Shown here: piece by piece, positions 30,455-45,136 of the stretch
Position numbering within the stretch: the stretch's first letter is position 1
Layout of the letters: each line of letters starts with the position of its first letter
From: Osedax fenrisi
Taxonomy: Eukaryota > Annelida > Polychaeta > Sabellida > Siboglinidae
Length of the DNA: 64,000 bases
Direction: 5' to 3'
NCBI GenBank assembly: GCA_964019155.1
Contig: OZ025241.1
Location: 91,874,723 to 91,938,722 of the forward strand
Notes under the pieces: model-generated
Databases searched by the model: none
Seen by the model: the letters and a program-made list of their open reading frames with translations, nothing else
What the model was told of the DNA's origin: nothing
Made by a program: the position numbers and the translations under genes

Positions 30455-32200
30455 TACCTTGTTACCTTGTGCCGTTGAGTCGAAACATACCTCTGGTGAT
30501 ATATATGGTAGATATTCTCCATCCCGCTCTGTCTCTAGCATCTAGTCGGAGATTCATGATATATTTAGAGAGATATTTTTGTATATTGTCTAGCCATAGT
30601 ACCTGCATGTGCAATGTGGTCTGCCTCTTCATCGACGACCTTCCATTCTTCCCAGCATCATTTGAAATACCATTATATCTGATCTAACAACGTATCCGAA
30701 AAAAGATAGGGCAGCCTTGACAATTCTGGATTCGAGCGTTATTTTAGGTTGTATTATGTCAATTATCTCAGTAGTTCTCTTCCTATCTAATTAGGTAACT
30801 ACTAGCAGTATCTTCCAGCACCATAGTTCAAAAGCATCAATTGTTTTCCTATCTGTCTTTTTGATAGTCCAGGTTTCTACTCCATTAAGGATAATTTGAA
30901 ATACCAGTGTTTGAACAATCATTATTTTTGTCGTTAGTCTAATGCCTCTATCTTTGAATATACGTTTCAGACTCCCCATGGCACATTTTCCCATTGCCAG
31001 CCTTCTTTGTAGCTCATTATCGGTAACTTCATCATTTGTAATTAGGACTCCCAGGAAGATAAATCTATCAACGATTTCGATATTGTTATCATCTACTATT
31101 ATATGATCCAATTTACCTGTAGTCATCACCTTTTTTTTTATTGACATTTAAATATAATCCGGCTTCTTCGCTTTCTCTTTTGACTTTTGTAATTTTCTCT
31201 GTGAGATCATATTTTGTTCCTGCTATCAATGTAGTGTCATCAAGATATCTAATGTTTGTAACTTTCCTTCCACCTATACTAATGCTTTTATCCCACTTTT
31301 CCAGGACATCTCGCATTATTCTTTCTGCATAGATATTAAATAGCAATGGAGATAGGATGCATCCTTGCCGTACTCCTTTACCAATCGGGATGTTGTTTGT
31401 TTCACCATACTCTGTCCTTACGCTCGATTCTTGATTTGTGTATAGATTTCTCAGCACTACCATCAGATTCTCGGGTACTCCCATATCTTTGAGAGTTTAT
31501 CATATTCTTTGATGATCTATACAGTCGAATACCTTTTTGTAGTCAATGAAGCACATGAATATTTCTCTTTGATGATATTTAGTTTTTTCCATCATCCATC
31601 TCAAGTCAGCAATGTGGTCTCTAGTTCCTTTACCTCTTCGAAACCCGGCTTGTTCTATTGGTAGTTCAGGGACGAGAAAGTTCTCAAATCTTTTCTGCAA
31701 TATTCTCTGAAGTATATACTAAGAATATCTATAGATAGTAAGATATCTTACTTGCATGTGATATTAAGGCGATTGTTCTGTAGTTTCCACATTCTTTTTT
31801 ATCGCCCTTTTTGTAAATAGGAACATATATTGATTTCTTCCAGTCATTTGGCCATATCTTTGATTTCCATATGCTATTGCACAGATACGTCATGACTCTT
31901 ATATCCTCATCACCTCCTTCTTTTATAAATTATATAGGTATTCCGTCGCAGCTTGGAGCTTTTCAATTAGATATATGTCGGATTGCTTCTTTCACTTCTA
32001 TTTCTAATACATCAGGTTCGTCCTCATATCAATTCTCATTAAAAATATCATTTATATTGGAATCTTTTCTGTATAGATTTTCTGTATATTTTTGCCATCT
32101 CTTTTTTATATCCTTTTCTTCTGAAACCACTCTCCCAGTACTTAGTTTCATAATACCACAACTTGAGCTGCGTGAACCTGTCATCTCTTTTATTTCTTTA
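30455..32200 (-). pseudogene. Non-LTR retrotransposon ORF2 relic (RT and C-terminal region)
   Basis: Minus strand, high to low coordinate: QAGFRRGKGTRDHIADLRWM (31500-31700), FMCFIDYKKVFDCIDHQRI, GVRQGCILSPLLFNIYAERI, the active-site box YLDDTTLIA where YADD is usual, IDRFIFLGVLIT-like region, then AALSFFGYVVRSD and RGRPH and DARDRAGWR, the usual C-terminal signature. At least three frame breaks are needed (near 31490, 31130 and 30770) and some in-frame stops occur. Position YLDD keeps both catalytic aspartates. The 5' part is cut at 32200 by a transposon; its remainder resumes at 40339 for a short distance. The clade is not assigned. Confidence 0.88.
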
Positions 32201-32439
32201 ATAATAGGTAAGGGCGTAGGAAGGGGGCGGGGGGTATCGGACCCCCCCATTCAAAAATATGGGGGGGGCTAAGTATGTTTTGCCCTCCCCCCATATATCC
32301 CCCCTGAAATGTGTATTTATAAATGTTATATACATTAAATCTAGTATATTGTCTTTATTAATACACATTTTTTCTAAAGAATGTTACTAAACATATGGGG
32401 GGGGGGCTAAGTATTGTTTTCCCCCCACCATCCATGAAA

Positions 32440-33330
32440 TATGATAATATTCATGAGAGAATTTCTGAGAGATACTTGTTATCTGGTGATATTAAGAATG
32501 AAATTATTCAAATATATAAATCTGAATTATTAAATATTTGATTGAAAGATATTAATGGGACTTTCTCAATTAAATGTGATGGAATTCAAGATATATCCGG
32601 AAGTGAGCAGGACATTTATGTGGTTCGTTATTTGACATAAAAACTAGAAATTAAAGAAATATGCATAGGAATATGCAATATGACTGAGGATACAACTTAG
32701 AAAATATAACAAATGTAATGTTATCTGAACTTTAACATCTTAACTTGCCTATTTCTAAATTAAGAGGACAGTCATATGACGGCGCAGCTACTATGTCTGG
32801 TCAATATAATGTTGTATAGACTATAATAATGAATAGACAGCCTTTAACTTTTTATACACAATGTGGAGATCATCGCATAAACTTAATAGCATAATCATTA
32901 GATAATAATATAATTATAAGAAAAGCCTTGAGAGTGGTTTATGATTTGGGATTATTATATGAACAAACTATCAAATTACGGATTGTATATAATACTAATA
33001 ATAACAAAGAAAATACATTGAACCATTATGCCCAATAATTATTCTTAAGATGGACTGTGAAAATCATGTATTAAACAACATTAGATCAATATAGTGGTAT
33101 AATCGATGCACTGAAATAATATAAAAAATTAGATTATATTACCAATGACCACAAATATATTGCAAATTTATTATTAAAAAATATGAATAAGTCAAATATT
33201 TGTTATATGACTATTTCAAGTTTGATATTTGAAAGCTTGGATATGAAGGTGTAAGCTTTCATGATACCAACAAATACTATTGGAGGTAACATTTATAAAA
33301 AATATACTTGAAAGCATATATGATTGTAAT
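32440..33330 (+). pseudogene. hAT-type DUF4371 transposase relic
   Basis: Readable with several stops: RYLLSGDIKNEIIQIYKSEL, then a GTFSIKCDGIQDISGSEQDI segment (CDGTQDIT-like, first catalytic Asp), LPISKLRGQSYDGAATMSGQ (RGQxYDGAxxMSG, second catalytic Asp), then TFYTQCGDHRINLIA. These are the landmarks of the TTF/zf-MYM type hAT transposases. Frame breaks and stops make it inactive. Confidence 0.82.
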
Positions 33331-33600
33331 TATATATAATCAATATTGGCGTCGGAATAGGGGGGGGGGGGCAAGGGGGGGGGATTAAAAAATATGAATA
33401 AGTCAAATATTTGTTATATGACTATTTCAAGTTTGATATTTGAAAGCTTGGATATGAAGGTGTAAGCTTTCATGATACCAACAAATACTATTGGAGGTAA
33501 CATTTATAAAAAATATACTTGAAAGCATATATGATTGTAATTATATATAATCAATATTGGCGTCGGAATAGGGGGGGGGGGGCAAGGGGGGGGGGGGCGG
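33166..33600. repeat. Tandem duplication of about 213 bp including a transposon end
   Basis: Sequence from TTAAAAAATATGAATAAGTC to GGCGTCGGAATAGGGGGG occurs twice, essentially identical, at about 33173-33386 and 33387-33600. The second copy is followed by G and C runs (about 33575-33625). Confidence 0.92.
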
Positions 33601-33905
33601 CCCCCCCTGAACAAATATAGGGGGGGGGCAGTATATCTTTTGCAGGTTATATATATATATATATATTTCCCCCCAGGGAATATATACAGTTCATTTTCTA
33701 TAACATTATTAAAAGTTACTTATATAAAATGGATATTAGATTATTTTTAAATAAAAACACTAAAGATAATGATAATAGTTCTGAAAGGTTGGAAATTATA
33801 TTCACACATATTAGATATTTAATTAATATAATATAATAATATTACAATTAATATGTGTTCCTTAAATTAAATTAAATTAAATTTATATATATATATATAT
33901 ATATA

Positions 33906-33995
33906 CAGTGAAACCTCTATATAATAAATTGTTTTTTTTTCAATAATTTATTTTTTATAGAGAGGTTTTCTTATAAAGAGGTTTTTACTTTTCCC
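33906..33995. repeat. Fragment resembling a pogo/Tigger-like MITE end
   Basis: ACAGTGAAACCTCTATATAA is followed by inverted TATAGAGAGGTTTTCTTATA and a further ATAAAGAGGTTTTTAC. The first motif looks like Tigger/pogo-type terminal sequence known from animals. The partner end was not found. Confidence 0.45.
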
Positions 33996-34355
33996 ATGAT
34001 TTTAAGAATTCATTTATAATTGAAAATACATTATATAACCTTTGGGTTATATAGTATATGAATTATTTAAAAGTAGTAATCAAATTAATATAAATATGAT
34101 TTATTAAAAATATTTTTAATAATTGTTTGTGTTAAAATAATATTATCTGTACATTGTACACTGTACAATGTACAGTGTACAATGTTTAAATAATATATTA
34201 AAAAAGTCATAATATTGTGATGAATTGTTAAACACTTTATATACAATGTAAACTATATTATTTACGACATGTTAATACATATGAAATTTCATGTATGTTC
34301 ATGTATATTCTGGATTAGTTATGATTTAATTATACGTATACGTATACATAGCTAT

Positions 34356-34790
34356 ATGTTCTGGGTTAGTTCTGGAAAAGTTCTGGGTTAGTTCTGGAAA
34401 AGTTCTGGGTTAGTTCTGGAAAAGTTCTGGGTTAGTTCTGGAAAAGTTCTGGGTTAGTTCTGGAAAAGTTCTGGGTTAGTTCTGGAAAAGTTCTAGGTTA
34501 GTTCTGGAAAAGTTCTGGGTTAGTTCTGGAAAAGTTCTGGGTTAGTCTGGAAAAGTTCTGGGTTAGTTCTGGAAAAGTTCTGGGTTAGTTCTGGAAAAGT
34601 TCTGGGTTAGTTCTGGAAAAGTTCTGGGTTAGTTCTGGAAAAGTTCTGGGTTAGTTCTGGAAAAGTTCTGGGTTAGTTCTGGAAAAGTTCTGGGTTAGTT
34701 CTGGAAAAGTTCTGGGTTAGTTCTGGAAAAGTTCTGGGTTAGTTCTGGAAAAGTTCTGGATTAGTTCTGGAAAAGTTCTGAATTTTAGTA
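34356..34790. repeat. 22-bp minisatellite, about 20 copies
   Basis: Highly homogeneous repeats of a 22-bp unit with core GGGTTAGTTCTGGAAAAG. Only a few single-base changes (TAGGTTAG near 34493, a missing T near 34543, GGATTAG near 34760). The homogeneity implies recent expansion. Confidence 0.97.
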
Positions 34791-34989
34791 TATCCCATAA
34801 TCTAGACCTAATTATTATATTTACTAATATATTATAATAATTTACAGATCCTTAAATATAATGAACTAATCGTAGATGATCTAAGAGCGGAGTTAAAGAT
34901 ATTCAAAATTGTCAATTCGTTTTCTACAATAAAATAAATAATTTCTTACTTTATGAATGTTGAACATGTTACATTTTTTCCAAATATTG

Positions 34990-35220
34990 TAAATCTTCTT
35001 AAATTAATCATTGTCAGACCGATAAATTATGTGAGTTGTGAAAGATGATTTAGTACCCCTCTCCGATTAAAAACATGGTTGAGAAATACATGACATCTAA
35101 TAATTTAAATTCTGTAATAATACCCAATATACATGCTAAAGAGTTTGAAAATATTAATACAGATGCAAAATAGGTGTAATAAATGAATTTAAATGAATTT
35201 ATTCTAAAGAATAATTGGCG
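34990..35220 (+). pseudogene. hAT dimerisation-region relic (C-terminus of the 32.4-kb transposase)
   Basis: Reads VSCER, FST, LRLKTWLRNT then SNNLNSVIIPNIHAKEFENI with stops and one or two shifts. The (S)CERxFSxLRRLKTxLRxTM motif is the hAT C-terminal dimerisation domain. Confidence 0.78.
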
Positions 35221-35353
35221 AAGATCGAAATTTTCTATGTGACTTTTTTTAATGTATGTCATATGGGGGACGATCAAAAAGGACGAGTTGAGGGTTAAAG
35301 GTTACATTTGAAATACGAGTTAATAATATATATTTATATTTTGTATAGATATA

Positions 35354-37469
<2,116 letters not shown>

Positions 37470-38077
37470 TATGTGGGGTATTTGGTTTAATTGGTTTAGT
37501 TTTGTCCTGTTTCATTACTTTTAGCTGCATTACATCCCAAAGTGAGCCTATACAAATTTATTTCACATTTAAAATGTAACTGTTAACCCTCAACTCGTCC
37601 TTTTTGATCCTAACCCTGTCAGATTATAATTTAATAATTATTATAGCATTTATTATTTTACTTATTTATATTGTAAAAAAAATGTAAATCTTGCATTTAC
37701 ATTAACCAAATGCATATACAAATCTTACCGAGAGTATTCCAATAGAGATTTATAATGTAATTCAATAGTAATTGGTAGTGAAAAAAAAAATATCTAGAAC
37801 AAAATCATGCCCCCCTCTATTCTGAAATCATTCCGACGCCCCTAATAATCATAATAATACTGAATAATAAATAAACATAAAGGATTAGATAATAGTAAAG
37901 ATGATTCTACTTAAATTGAATAATGATAGACATAATTTGCACACATTCATTGAAGATATAGAAACAAAAGTATTTTATATTTTATATACAAGTTTTTATA
38001 TTGATTCAAGGTTAATATCCTACTTTTATAACAAATATTATATAAAATACAAAATAGCTTATAATAAATGTTTATTA

Positions 38078-38352
38078 TTGTTATTTTGTTATTTTTATTT
38101 GGTGGAGTCCTTTCTTCCCATCCAGGAACTTAAATGAAGTTTTCACTTATAACCATATATGGCTCTAATGTCCCTTCGAAGCCGCTCTCATGTTAAGGCA
38201 TCCATGGTTTTAACGAGAGCCGATCATTTATTTATACACAATTATATAAGTTCACTTCTAAATAATATTTTAAGACCCATTTTATAAAATTAATTAATGG
38301 TCCGGACGAGGGTCGAACCCGTGTCCTACTGCTTGTGTGTCTGACGCTTTAA
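38078..38352 (-). repeat. SINE copy 3, truncated head
   Basis: Same body as the 26.06-kb copy; the tRNA-like part keeps the B-box side (GGGTTCGACCCTCG on the minus strand) but the A-box side is lost after TCTGACGCTTTAACACC. Confidence 0.85.
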
Positions 38353-39310
38353 CACCCTATTATAAAATATTACAATAATTTATTTTTATTTTAAATATAT
38401 CTAATTTAATTTTCTAATTATATCTAATTCAGAGAATAATAATAAGGCATATAATATAAATTATTATAAATATGTATGAGAAGAATAGTAATGAAAATTC
38501 AAAAGACATATATAGGTAACATATTATCTAGATAACATAATATAACATTATTAATATTATGTTAATATAATAATGTGATTAGATATGATCAATTAATATG
38601 TTAATATACTTTATCATTAATATTTACAGAATAAAATATACTGAGTTGTTTGATTCCATAATGATGAAAATTAAAACCAAATTTTATACTAAGGAAACAT
38701 CATTTATACATTCTTATAAATTAAATGAATCATTATTATAAAAATATAATTCATGAAAAAAAAGGTTTGTTTTTTTTAGATTAATCTTATTAATCCTATT
38801 AATTTTCTACACTAAACATTAATAAAAAATGTATGAAGAATTAACGATTGAAAGATCGAATTTCCATATGTTCAAATCAATCAATAAGTTCAATACCATC
38901 TGACGAGGATAAACATATACATGATGGAAAAATCTCCTAAAATTCAAAAAATATTTTCCGGCATAATATATTTGATCACACTATTATTGGTTTGCCCATC
39001 AAGTTCTGTGTCATGTTAGCATGGATTTAGTAAGCTACGAATAAAAAAGACGTTGTTACTATGCTAGATAGTAGATATAATGCATTAGTATTGGCAAATA
39101 TCAATCAAAAAATAATTCACACAATTGAGATGGATATATTTATAAATAAAAATCTATATTTATATAATAATAATTTATTTAATGTTTATTATTTATTTTC
39201 TTATATATTCCTACTTAAGTATTGTTATAAAAATTAAATATTATTAATTGCATATTAAAGGGTTAACATAGACTAAAGAGGTATACGATATTAATAAGAT
39301 ATAAATAGTA

Positions 39311-40215
39311 GGGGAAAGTATCCTAATACGGACACTTTAACAATAAATGGTCTTAACTTTTTATGAATCATTATTTTTATTCAAAAATTAAAATATATTC
39401 ATATTATATGATTATAGATATTATTGTAATTTCAAAATTTTATTTAATCTTTTAATTCCATAGATAACTGGGGTGTCCGTATTCGGTACCCATGTCCGAA
39501 TACGGACACCCTGTGTTATAATACGGACACCCTATATACCACTAGATAAACTATATATTATTGATGAATCAATCAGACAAATTACAATTACGTTATTTAT
39601 AATTAATTTTATGAAAAATATATTGTAATTTAATTAGTTATTATTTTATTTATTTTTATTATATTTTAATTAATAATACAAATTAAGTGTCTAAATAATA
39701 CTTTTTTTAGAATTAGCTTTATTGGTGATATTAATATTATAACGCACGCAATTCTTAGGAAAATCAGAATTTTGTATACGCTACGCGCTGATTGGTTATA
39801 GGGTGTCCGTATTAAGACATTTAGAGTGTCCGTATTAGGAACTTATATGACCTCTAGATATATACATATAACTTAATGAATATTTGATAACAAATATAGA
39901 AATTAAATATACAATTTTTAGAATGCTTTATTTGTTGATAATATAGTGTTATATTTTATATCGATACATTTGTATAATCTTGAGAAGGTTTTAAGTTGAC
40001 ATTTTTTTTCATAAATTTAAAAACGTAATACACAAATCAGTTTATTGGATATATTAGCAATATTTTGTATAATTCAAAAATAAAAAATACTTTTTTAGAC
40101 TATTATTATAATTATGAATATTTTATTCATTAAACATTTTGTTATAGGATTTATACTTTCTGAGATACCGAGAGTGTCCGTATTCGGGCACTGTCCGTAT
40201 TCGGTTACTTTCCCC
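39311..40215. mobile_element. 905-bp foldback element, copy 1
   Basis: Ends GGGGAAAGTATCCTAATACG with the complement at the right, flanked by TA at 39309-39310 and 40216-40217. Inside both ends are further copies of AATACGGACACCC in both orientations, for example 39473-39532 and 39798-39840. No ORF. Exactly the same length as copy 2. Confidence 0.9.
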
Positions 40216-40338
40216 TAATTATATTAGTAATACATAATAGGATATAGGTATAAACATATAGGTATAATAACCTATAATATAAAATATAAATAAATAGCCC
40301 CCCCATACAAAATATCATTCCGACGCCCCTAATAATAG

Positions 40339-40361
40339 GTCTCTTGTTTTACCCATTTTGT

Positions 40362-40375
<14 letters not shown>
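40339..40375 (-). pseudogene. Displaced remainder of the interrupted LINE
   Basis: Immediately outside the hAT duplication the minus strand reads ITKWVKQET into the CTATTATT target. Removing the insertion joins it to the KEIKEMTGS segment at 32160-32200, with a frame shift. A (TA)n then ends the match. Confidence 0.5.
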
Positions 40376-40388
<13 letters not shown>

Positions 40389-40394
<6 letters not shown>

Positions 40395-40552
40395 GGGCAG
40401 GATCGAGATCGGGATCGGGTAGATCGGGTAGAAAGAGAGGATCGGCCAATCCCGGGATCGGCAAAGGATCGGGATCGTCAAATGACCGGGTAACATATAG
40501 AGGATCGGGATTGGGATTGCCGATCCAGAAAAAGGATCGGTGCCCATCATTG
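40389..40552. mobile_element. Short GATCGG-rich MITE with GTGATGGGCA ends
   Basis: Left AGTGATGGGCAGGATCG, right CGGTGCCCATCATTG, inverted with small mismatches. Interior is a run of GGATCGGGATCGGG units. The YAGTGATGGGCA end is of hAT type; a target duplication could not be made out in the (TA)n flank. Confidence 0.7.
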
Positions 40553-40858
40553 CATATACGATACTATAATATTATATATATTTATAAGAATATTAGGTAA
40601 CAACATTTTAGTATTTTATTATTACATTGATATAATATTTTATTTATTATTATTTTGTAATATTTTCCAAGGTATAGCAATACTATATAGTATACGTGTA
40701 ATTTGATCAATATAAATACTATTTATAAATAATAGGATACATAATATAAAATAAAATAAAATAACCTACTTGTTATTTTGAACATAATAGAATGTAACAT
40801 GGGGAATAATAGAATATGACATTGGATAATGTTTAATGATAACTTGTCTAATAATATT

Positions 40859-40889
<31 letters not shown>

Positions 40890-41559
40890 TATCAAACAGC
40901 TATACAAACAAAGCTATATGATAGCGAATAATTTTAGCCATTGCTCTAAACTTTAGAGTATAAAGCTACTAAGAGTATTCTATTAACATTTTTTGTTTCA
41001 AATATCTACCTTAGTAGTATATATCTACCTATTTGTTTACCGAATAGGACCAACATGCGAAACATTAAGGTAGTATATACTAACCCATATCGTACACTAT
41101 ACGTCGTACTGTGATGACATATAATAGTTGAAATAGCGGTTCATTGATGTTTTTATATGATAATGTTAATAATTTAACAATTCAACAATTTAACAATTAC
41201 GTAAATCTTATAATTCACGTTATCAACGAATACGAAATTCTCGTAATTCGCTAATTTTTCAACTGTATTATTATAATGTATTGTGCACTTCGAAACTATT
41301 TACCTTATGGTATACATCTGTATTTAGATAATACTTTAGCTTTTATTTTCGTTTAATTGTTGTTCGTCTTAATTATTGTATACACTATGGGCCTCTGTTT
41401 AACATAGTCTGTTATGCATGTCTGATTCAAATTAAATAAATAAATATTTACTATTTCATAAGCGTCATGGTCATTTCTAAAATAGATATTTTATAGTGGT
41501 ATGATGCCATTTTATATAATATCTCTTAATATATCTCTATAGACTATAGTATACGGTAG

Positions 41560-41609
<50 letters not shown>

Positions 41610-41765
41610 TATAACTCCTTTTACTATCTAGTATAGCATAGTTTTGTTTAGGTAAATGTATATATTATATTGTTTATATGATAAATTCTACTTATATTTA
41701 AAAATAATAATATTATAAAAAAAATAATATTATAAAAATTTCAAAGTATACAATTAATTTATCAG
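40553..41765. other. AT-rich sequence without a supported gene
   Basis: Contains (TA)n at 40860-40885 and 41562-41606. The segment 41380-41455 ending AAATTAAATAAATAAATA resembles a LINE 3' tail on the plus strand, but no coding part remains. Confidence 0.35.
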
Positions 41766-42582
41766 CTTAGCATCTGATCATCGAATTATTTCATCCGAAA
41801 TACGACTTTGTCTGAGAGAAAATAAAAATAAATTATGTAATAATAAACATTATTATTGGACCATACCTAAACACGATACTGATATCCGTAGTAGATTTGT
41901 AACGGAAGTGACAAATATATTTTCAACTATCCAAGAAGTTTAAATAACAGCTTTATTATACTACCTCAAATTACTGTTTAGATATTCAACCTGATGATTT
42001 TAAACCGAATAAGACCAGAGATCGATCCTATACTACGGAAAAATCAAAATGGATTAAGGAAAAACAGATAGACATCTGGACAACTTTTAAAAATCCTTCG
42101 CATAGGACTACTAGAAGTTGTAAAATTGAAAAACCTACCAATAATGATGGAGTCCTTCAAGGATATAACCTCGCATCTTCCCTGTTCATAGTATGTCTCG
42201 ATTATATTCTGAAGACTGCTATTGATAACAGTACAGAGTTAGGCTTCACACTGACTCAAAGAAGATCCAGAAGATATCCAACTTTACATATATCATACAT
42301 TGATTATGTCGACGATATAGCTGTTACTACGAATACAATGAAGGATGCAAATACATTACTACACCAAATCGAAGAAACAGCAGATGATATCGGACTCAAG
42401 ATAAATTCTGATAAGACTGAATATATGAGATTAAATCCGAATAGTTATGATGGTAAAATGAAGAGAACAAATTTTAATATTATAAAACAAGTCGAAAACT
42501 TCAAATATCTTGGTAGCTACATTGAATCAACAGAAAATGATATTGAAATAATAATAGCCAAAGCTTGGTCAGCACTGAACAG
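41766..42582 (+). pseudogene. Non-LTR retrotransposon RT relic with YVDD box
   Basis: Reads SDHRIISSEIRLCLRENKNK, a shift near 41940, then GVLQGYNLASSLFIVCLDYI, RRSRRYPTLHISYIDYVDDI, KDANTLLHQIEETADDIGLK and INSDKTEYMRLN. YVDD is the RT active site; GVLQGYNL replaces the usual (V)xQGDxL. It stops after ALNSM where a hAT-like end (GGGCGCCGGAACAGGGGGGG) begins. It differs from the LINE at 30-32 kb. Confidence 0.85.
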
Positions 42583-42715
42583 TATGGGCGCCGGAACAGG
42601 GGGGGTTTGGGGGGTTGCAACCCCCCCTGGCAAAATAAAGGGGGGGTTTTGATACCTAAAACCCCCCCTGCCATTTAGGTAAAATGAAGAATTTTTCTTA
42701 TGACCATTCTCTATA

Positions 42716-43375
42716 ATGTGCGATGGAACCCAAGATATAACTTTGGAAAACCAGGAATCGATTGTGATTATATACATTGATGAAAATCAAGTAAGGATGA
42801 AAGTACAAGAAAAATGTATAGGATTTTATTCATCTACATCAAGTACTAGCGAATCTATTGCACATATTCTGAAAGACACCAATATTCGTATCGGTCTATC
42901 CATGTTTAATTTACGTGGACAATGTTATGATGGAGCGTCTACTATGTCAGCTGTATACAAAGGAACACACGCCCTGATACAAAAAGAACAACCTTTGGCA
43001 TATTACACATATTATAGTTCTCATCGCCTAAATCGTGTTTGTAAATCTGTTGCTCAAAGTAAAGCTTTACTTGGTTCTCTATCCATTGTGAATAATATTG
43101 GTGTTCTTTTTAGCAAATCTGGAAAATTTAGCAATTTATACCAATCTATTGATAATGATAAAACCAGATTCAAATAAATGTATCCTACAAGATGGACAAT
43201 CAGATGTAAGGCTATATCAGCAGTCTTAAATAACTCTTTATATATTATAAATGCATTAGAAAAACTGACAATGGCAAGCGTAAATAGTACTGAACTAATC
43301 GCCAAAGCATATTCATATAAGAATACTCTACTAGAAACATCTACCTACATATATTTCATTAAATATATCATTTGA
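42716..43375 (+). pseudogene. DUF4371/hAT transposase, catalytic region
   Basis: MCDGTQDITLENQESIVIIY (first Asp), EKCIGFYSSTSSTSESIAHI, FNLRGQCYDGASTMSAVYKG (second Asp), AYYTYYSSHRLNRVCKSVAQ (degenerate form of the HCxxHxLNL box, with the first His replaced), a TAA at 43175, then MYPTRWTIRCKAISAVLNNS (xPTRWxxR). The N-terminal zinc-finger part is missing: the transposon end is joined almost directly to the catalytic region, so this copy is internally deleted. Confidence 0.88.
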
Positions 43376-43722
43376 TATATTCACTTTATTAGAAAAATTG
43401 GTTAGTGTTACTTATAGCTTATACTAATTATTCTTGATTACAGAAATATATATTTATATTAATTATATTAATTTATATTTATATATTTATTTTAAAAGTT
43501 ATAAAATATATTTCATTAGATAAGTGTAATTGGATCAAAGGCTACTTTCTATGAAGATATTGTTTTACTCATTAATATGTTAATCGACACAGTATACTGT
43601 AGGAACAAACGAATGAATTGTCACATTTATTTAGAAAAGATTTTAAAATAATCTGAAAATCTATATTTGCTACCATTACTTATTCCTAGAAAACGTAAAA
43701 TGCCATCAAAGTTTGTATCATA

Positions 43723-43778
<56 letters not shown>

Positions 43779-44569
43779 CTTATTTAATTGTAATTATAAA
43801 TATTTTTAGACTTTTTAAGGGCCAGCGCAAAACAATGAGTTTAACATGGTGGAGATAGGAAAATCATGTAATACTAAAAATAGATTCAATCTATAAATAC
43901 TTCAAAATATCAACTGATTTTTTTTATATATTATATAACTAATATTTATCTACAAATATAACTATCGATTATGAGATTTAGATTATTAAAATCATATTAA
44001 AAATGGACTAACATATTAGCTATTTCTAGATAAAAAAATATGTAAGAAATTTCAATAAAATATAAAAAATATTATATATCATTGAATAATGTATTAGTTT
44101 TATATAGTTATATCTGAAGATAATATTAATATACTGTGAAAATTTCATGTTATTTGAATATGTATTTCTATAATCGAAAGTGGTTCAAACATAGATGGTA
44201 ACAGTTTTTTTTTAATTCAGAGATATTCACGTTTTAAAAATTAGAGATTAGAAAAAATCATCATATTTATGATCTATTTTTCAGCTCGTATTTATAAATG
44301 CTTATTTATGTCACTTTTAAGTATTTGTATGCACTGTGATATATACCATTGTAAAGAGAATTAATCAAATATTATGATTATTATATACAAAATATTAAAA
44401 AAAAAATATTTTATTTTTTAAATCAGGGTGTTGCGCGGGCAATGGAAAAGAAAACAATGTTTATTACGACATCAATAATATCAATATTATACTGAGGTTG
44501 TACACAAATAATCTATTTATTTAATATTTTTTTAATAATAAAACATTAGAAAATAACACATTGAAATAT

Positions 44570-44990
44570 ATGATATCCTTATTACTGAATTAAATCAAAG
44601 ATTTTTGAAAAATAATCAAAGTAAAATTTCATATGATAAATTATTATTGTCATTATTAAATACAAATATATTTGATTATGCTGAAGTAAGTATACTTAAT
44701 TAAGGATAATTATTTATCTGAAAAATTAATAAAACATAATATAGAATATTTACTATATTACAAATACAATATTTTATATTATATTTTATTATTTTTTCAG
44801 ATAAATAAATATCCTGAATTAAGTGTTCAAGCTTTAAAACTCGAACTACCTATGTTCAAGAACCATATGGTACCATTGAAATTTCAATTCTCAATCTTTA
44901 AAAGATTCAGTAGGGAATATGATCAATGCAAAAGATTGCCTAAAAGAATTATTTTAGGTATGTACTAATACATATATATATATTATATAA
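44570..44990 (+). pseudogene. DUF4371/hAT transposase, later exons
   Basis: Contains NTNIFDYAE-like and KYPELSVQALKLELPMFKNH segments, then LKFQFSIFKRFSREYDQCKR. The exon at 44800-44957 has an AG at its start and GTATGT after AATTATTTTAG, indicating the parental transposase gene had introns. Confidence 0.6.
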
Positions 44991-45002
44991 TATTTATATA
45001 TA

Positions 45003-45055
<53 letters not shown>

Positions 45056-45136
45056 CTTATATATTTATTAATTTAATATTAATTATTTTTATAGAAACAA
45101 CAAAATTAATCAATTTATTGATGGTACAACCAAGTA

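Noticed and set aside
34356..34790. CRISPR-like array
   Set aside because: Units are contiguous 22-bp copies with no unique spacers, in eukaryotic transposon DNA: a minisatellite.
34356..34790. Interstitial telomeric repeat
   Set aside because: GGGTTAG occurs once per 22 bp only; it is not a 6- or 7-bp telomeric tandem.
42517..42777. Minus-strand ORF across the hAT end
   Set aside because: Antisense to the LINE RT and the G-rich terminal repeat; no coding signal.
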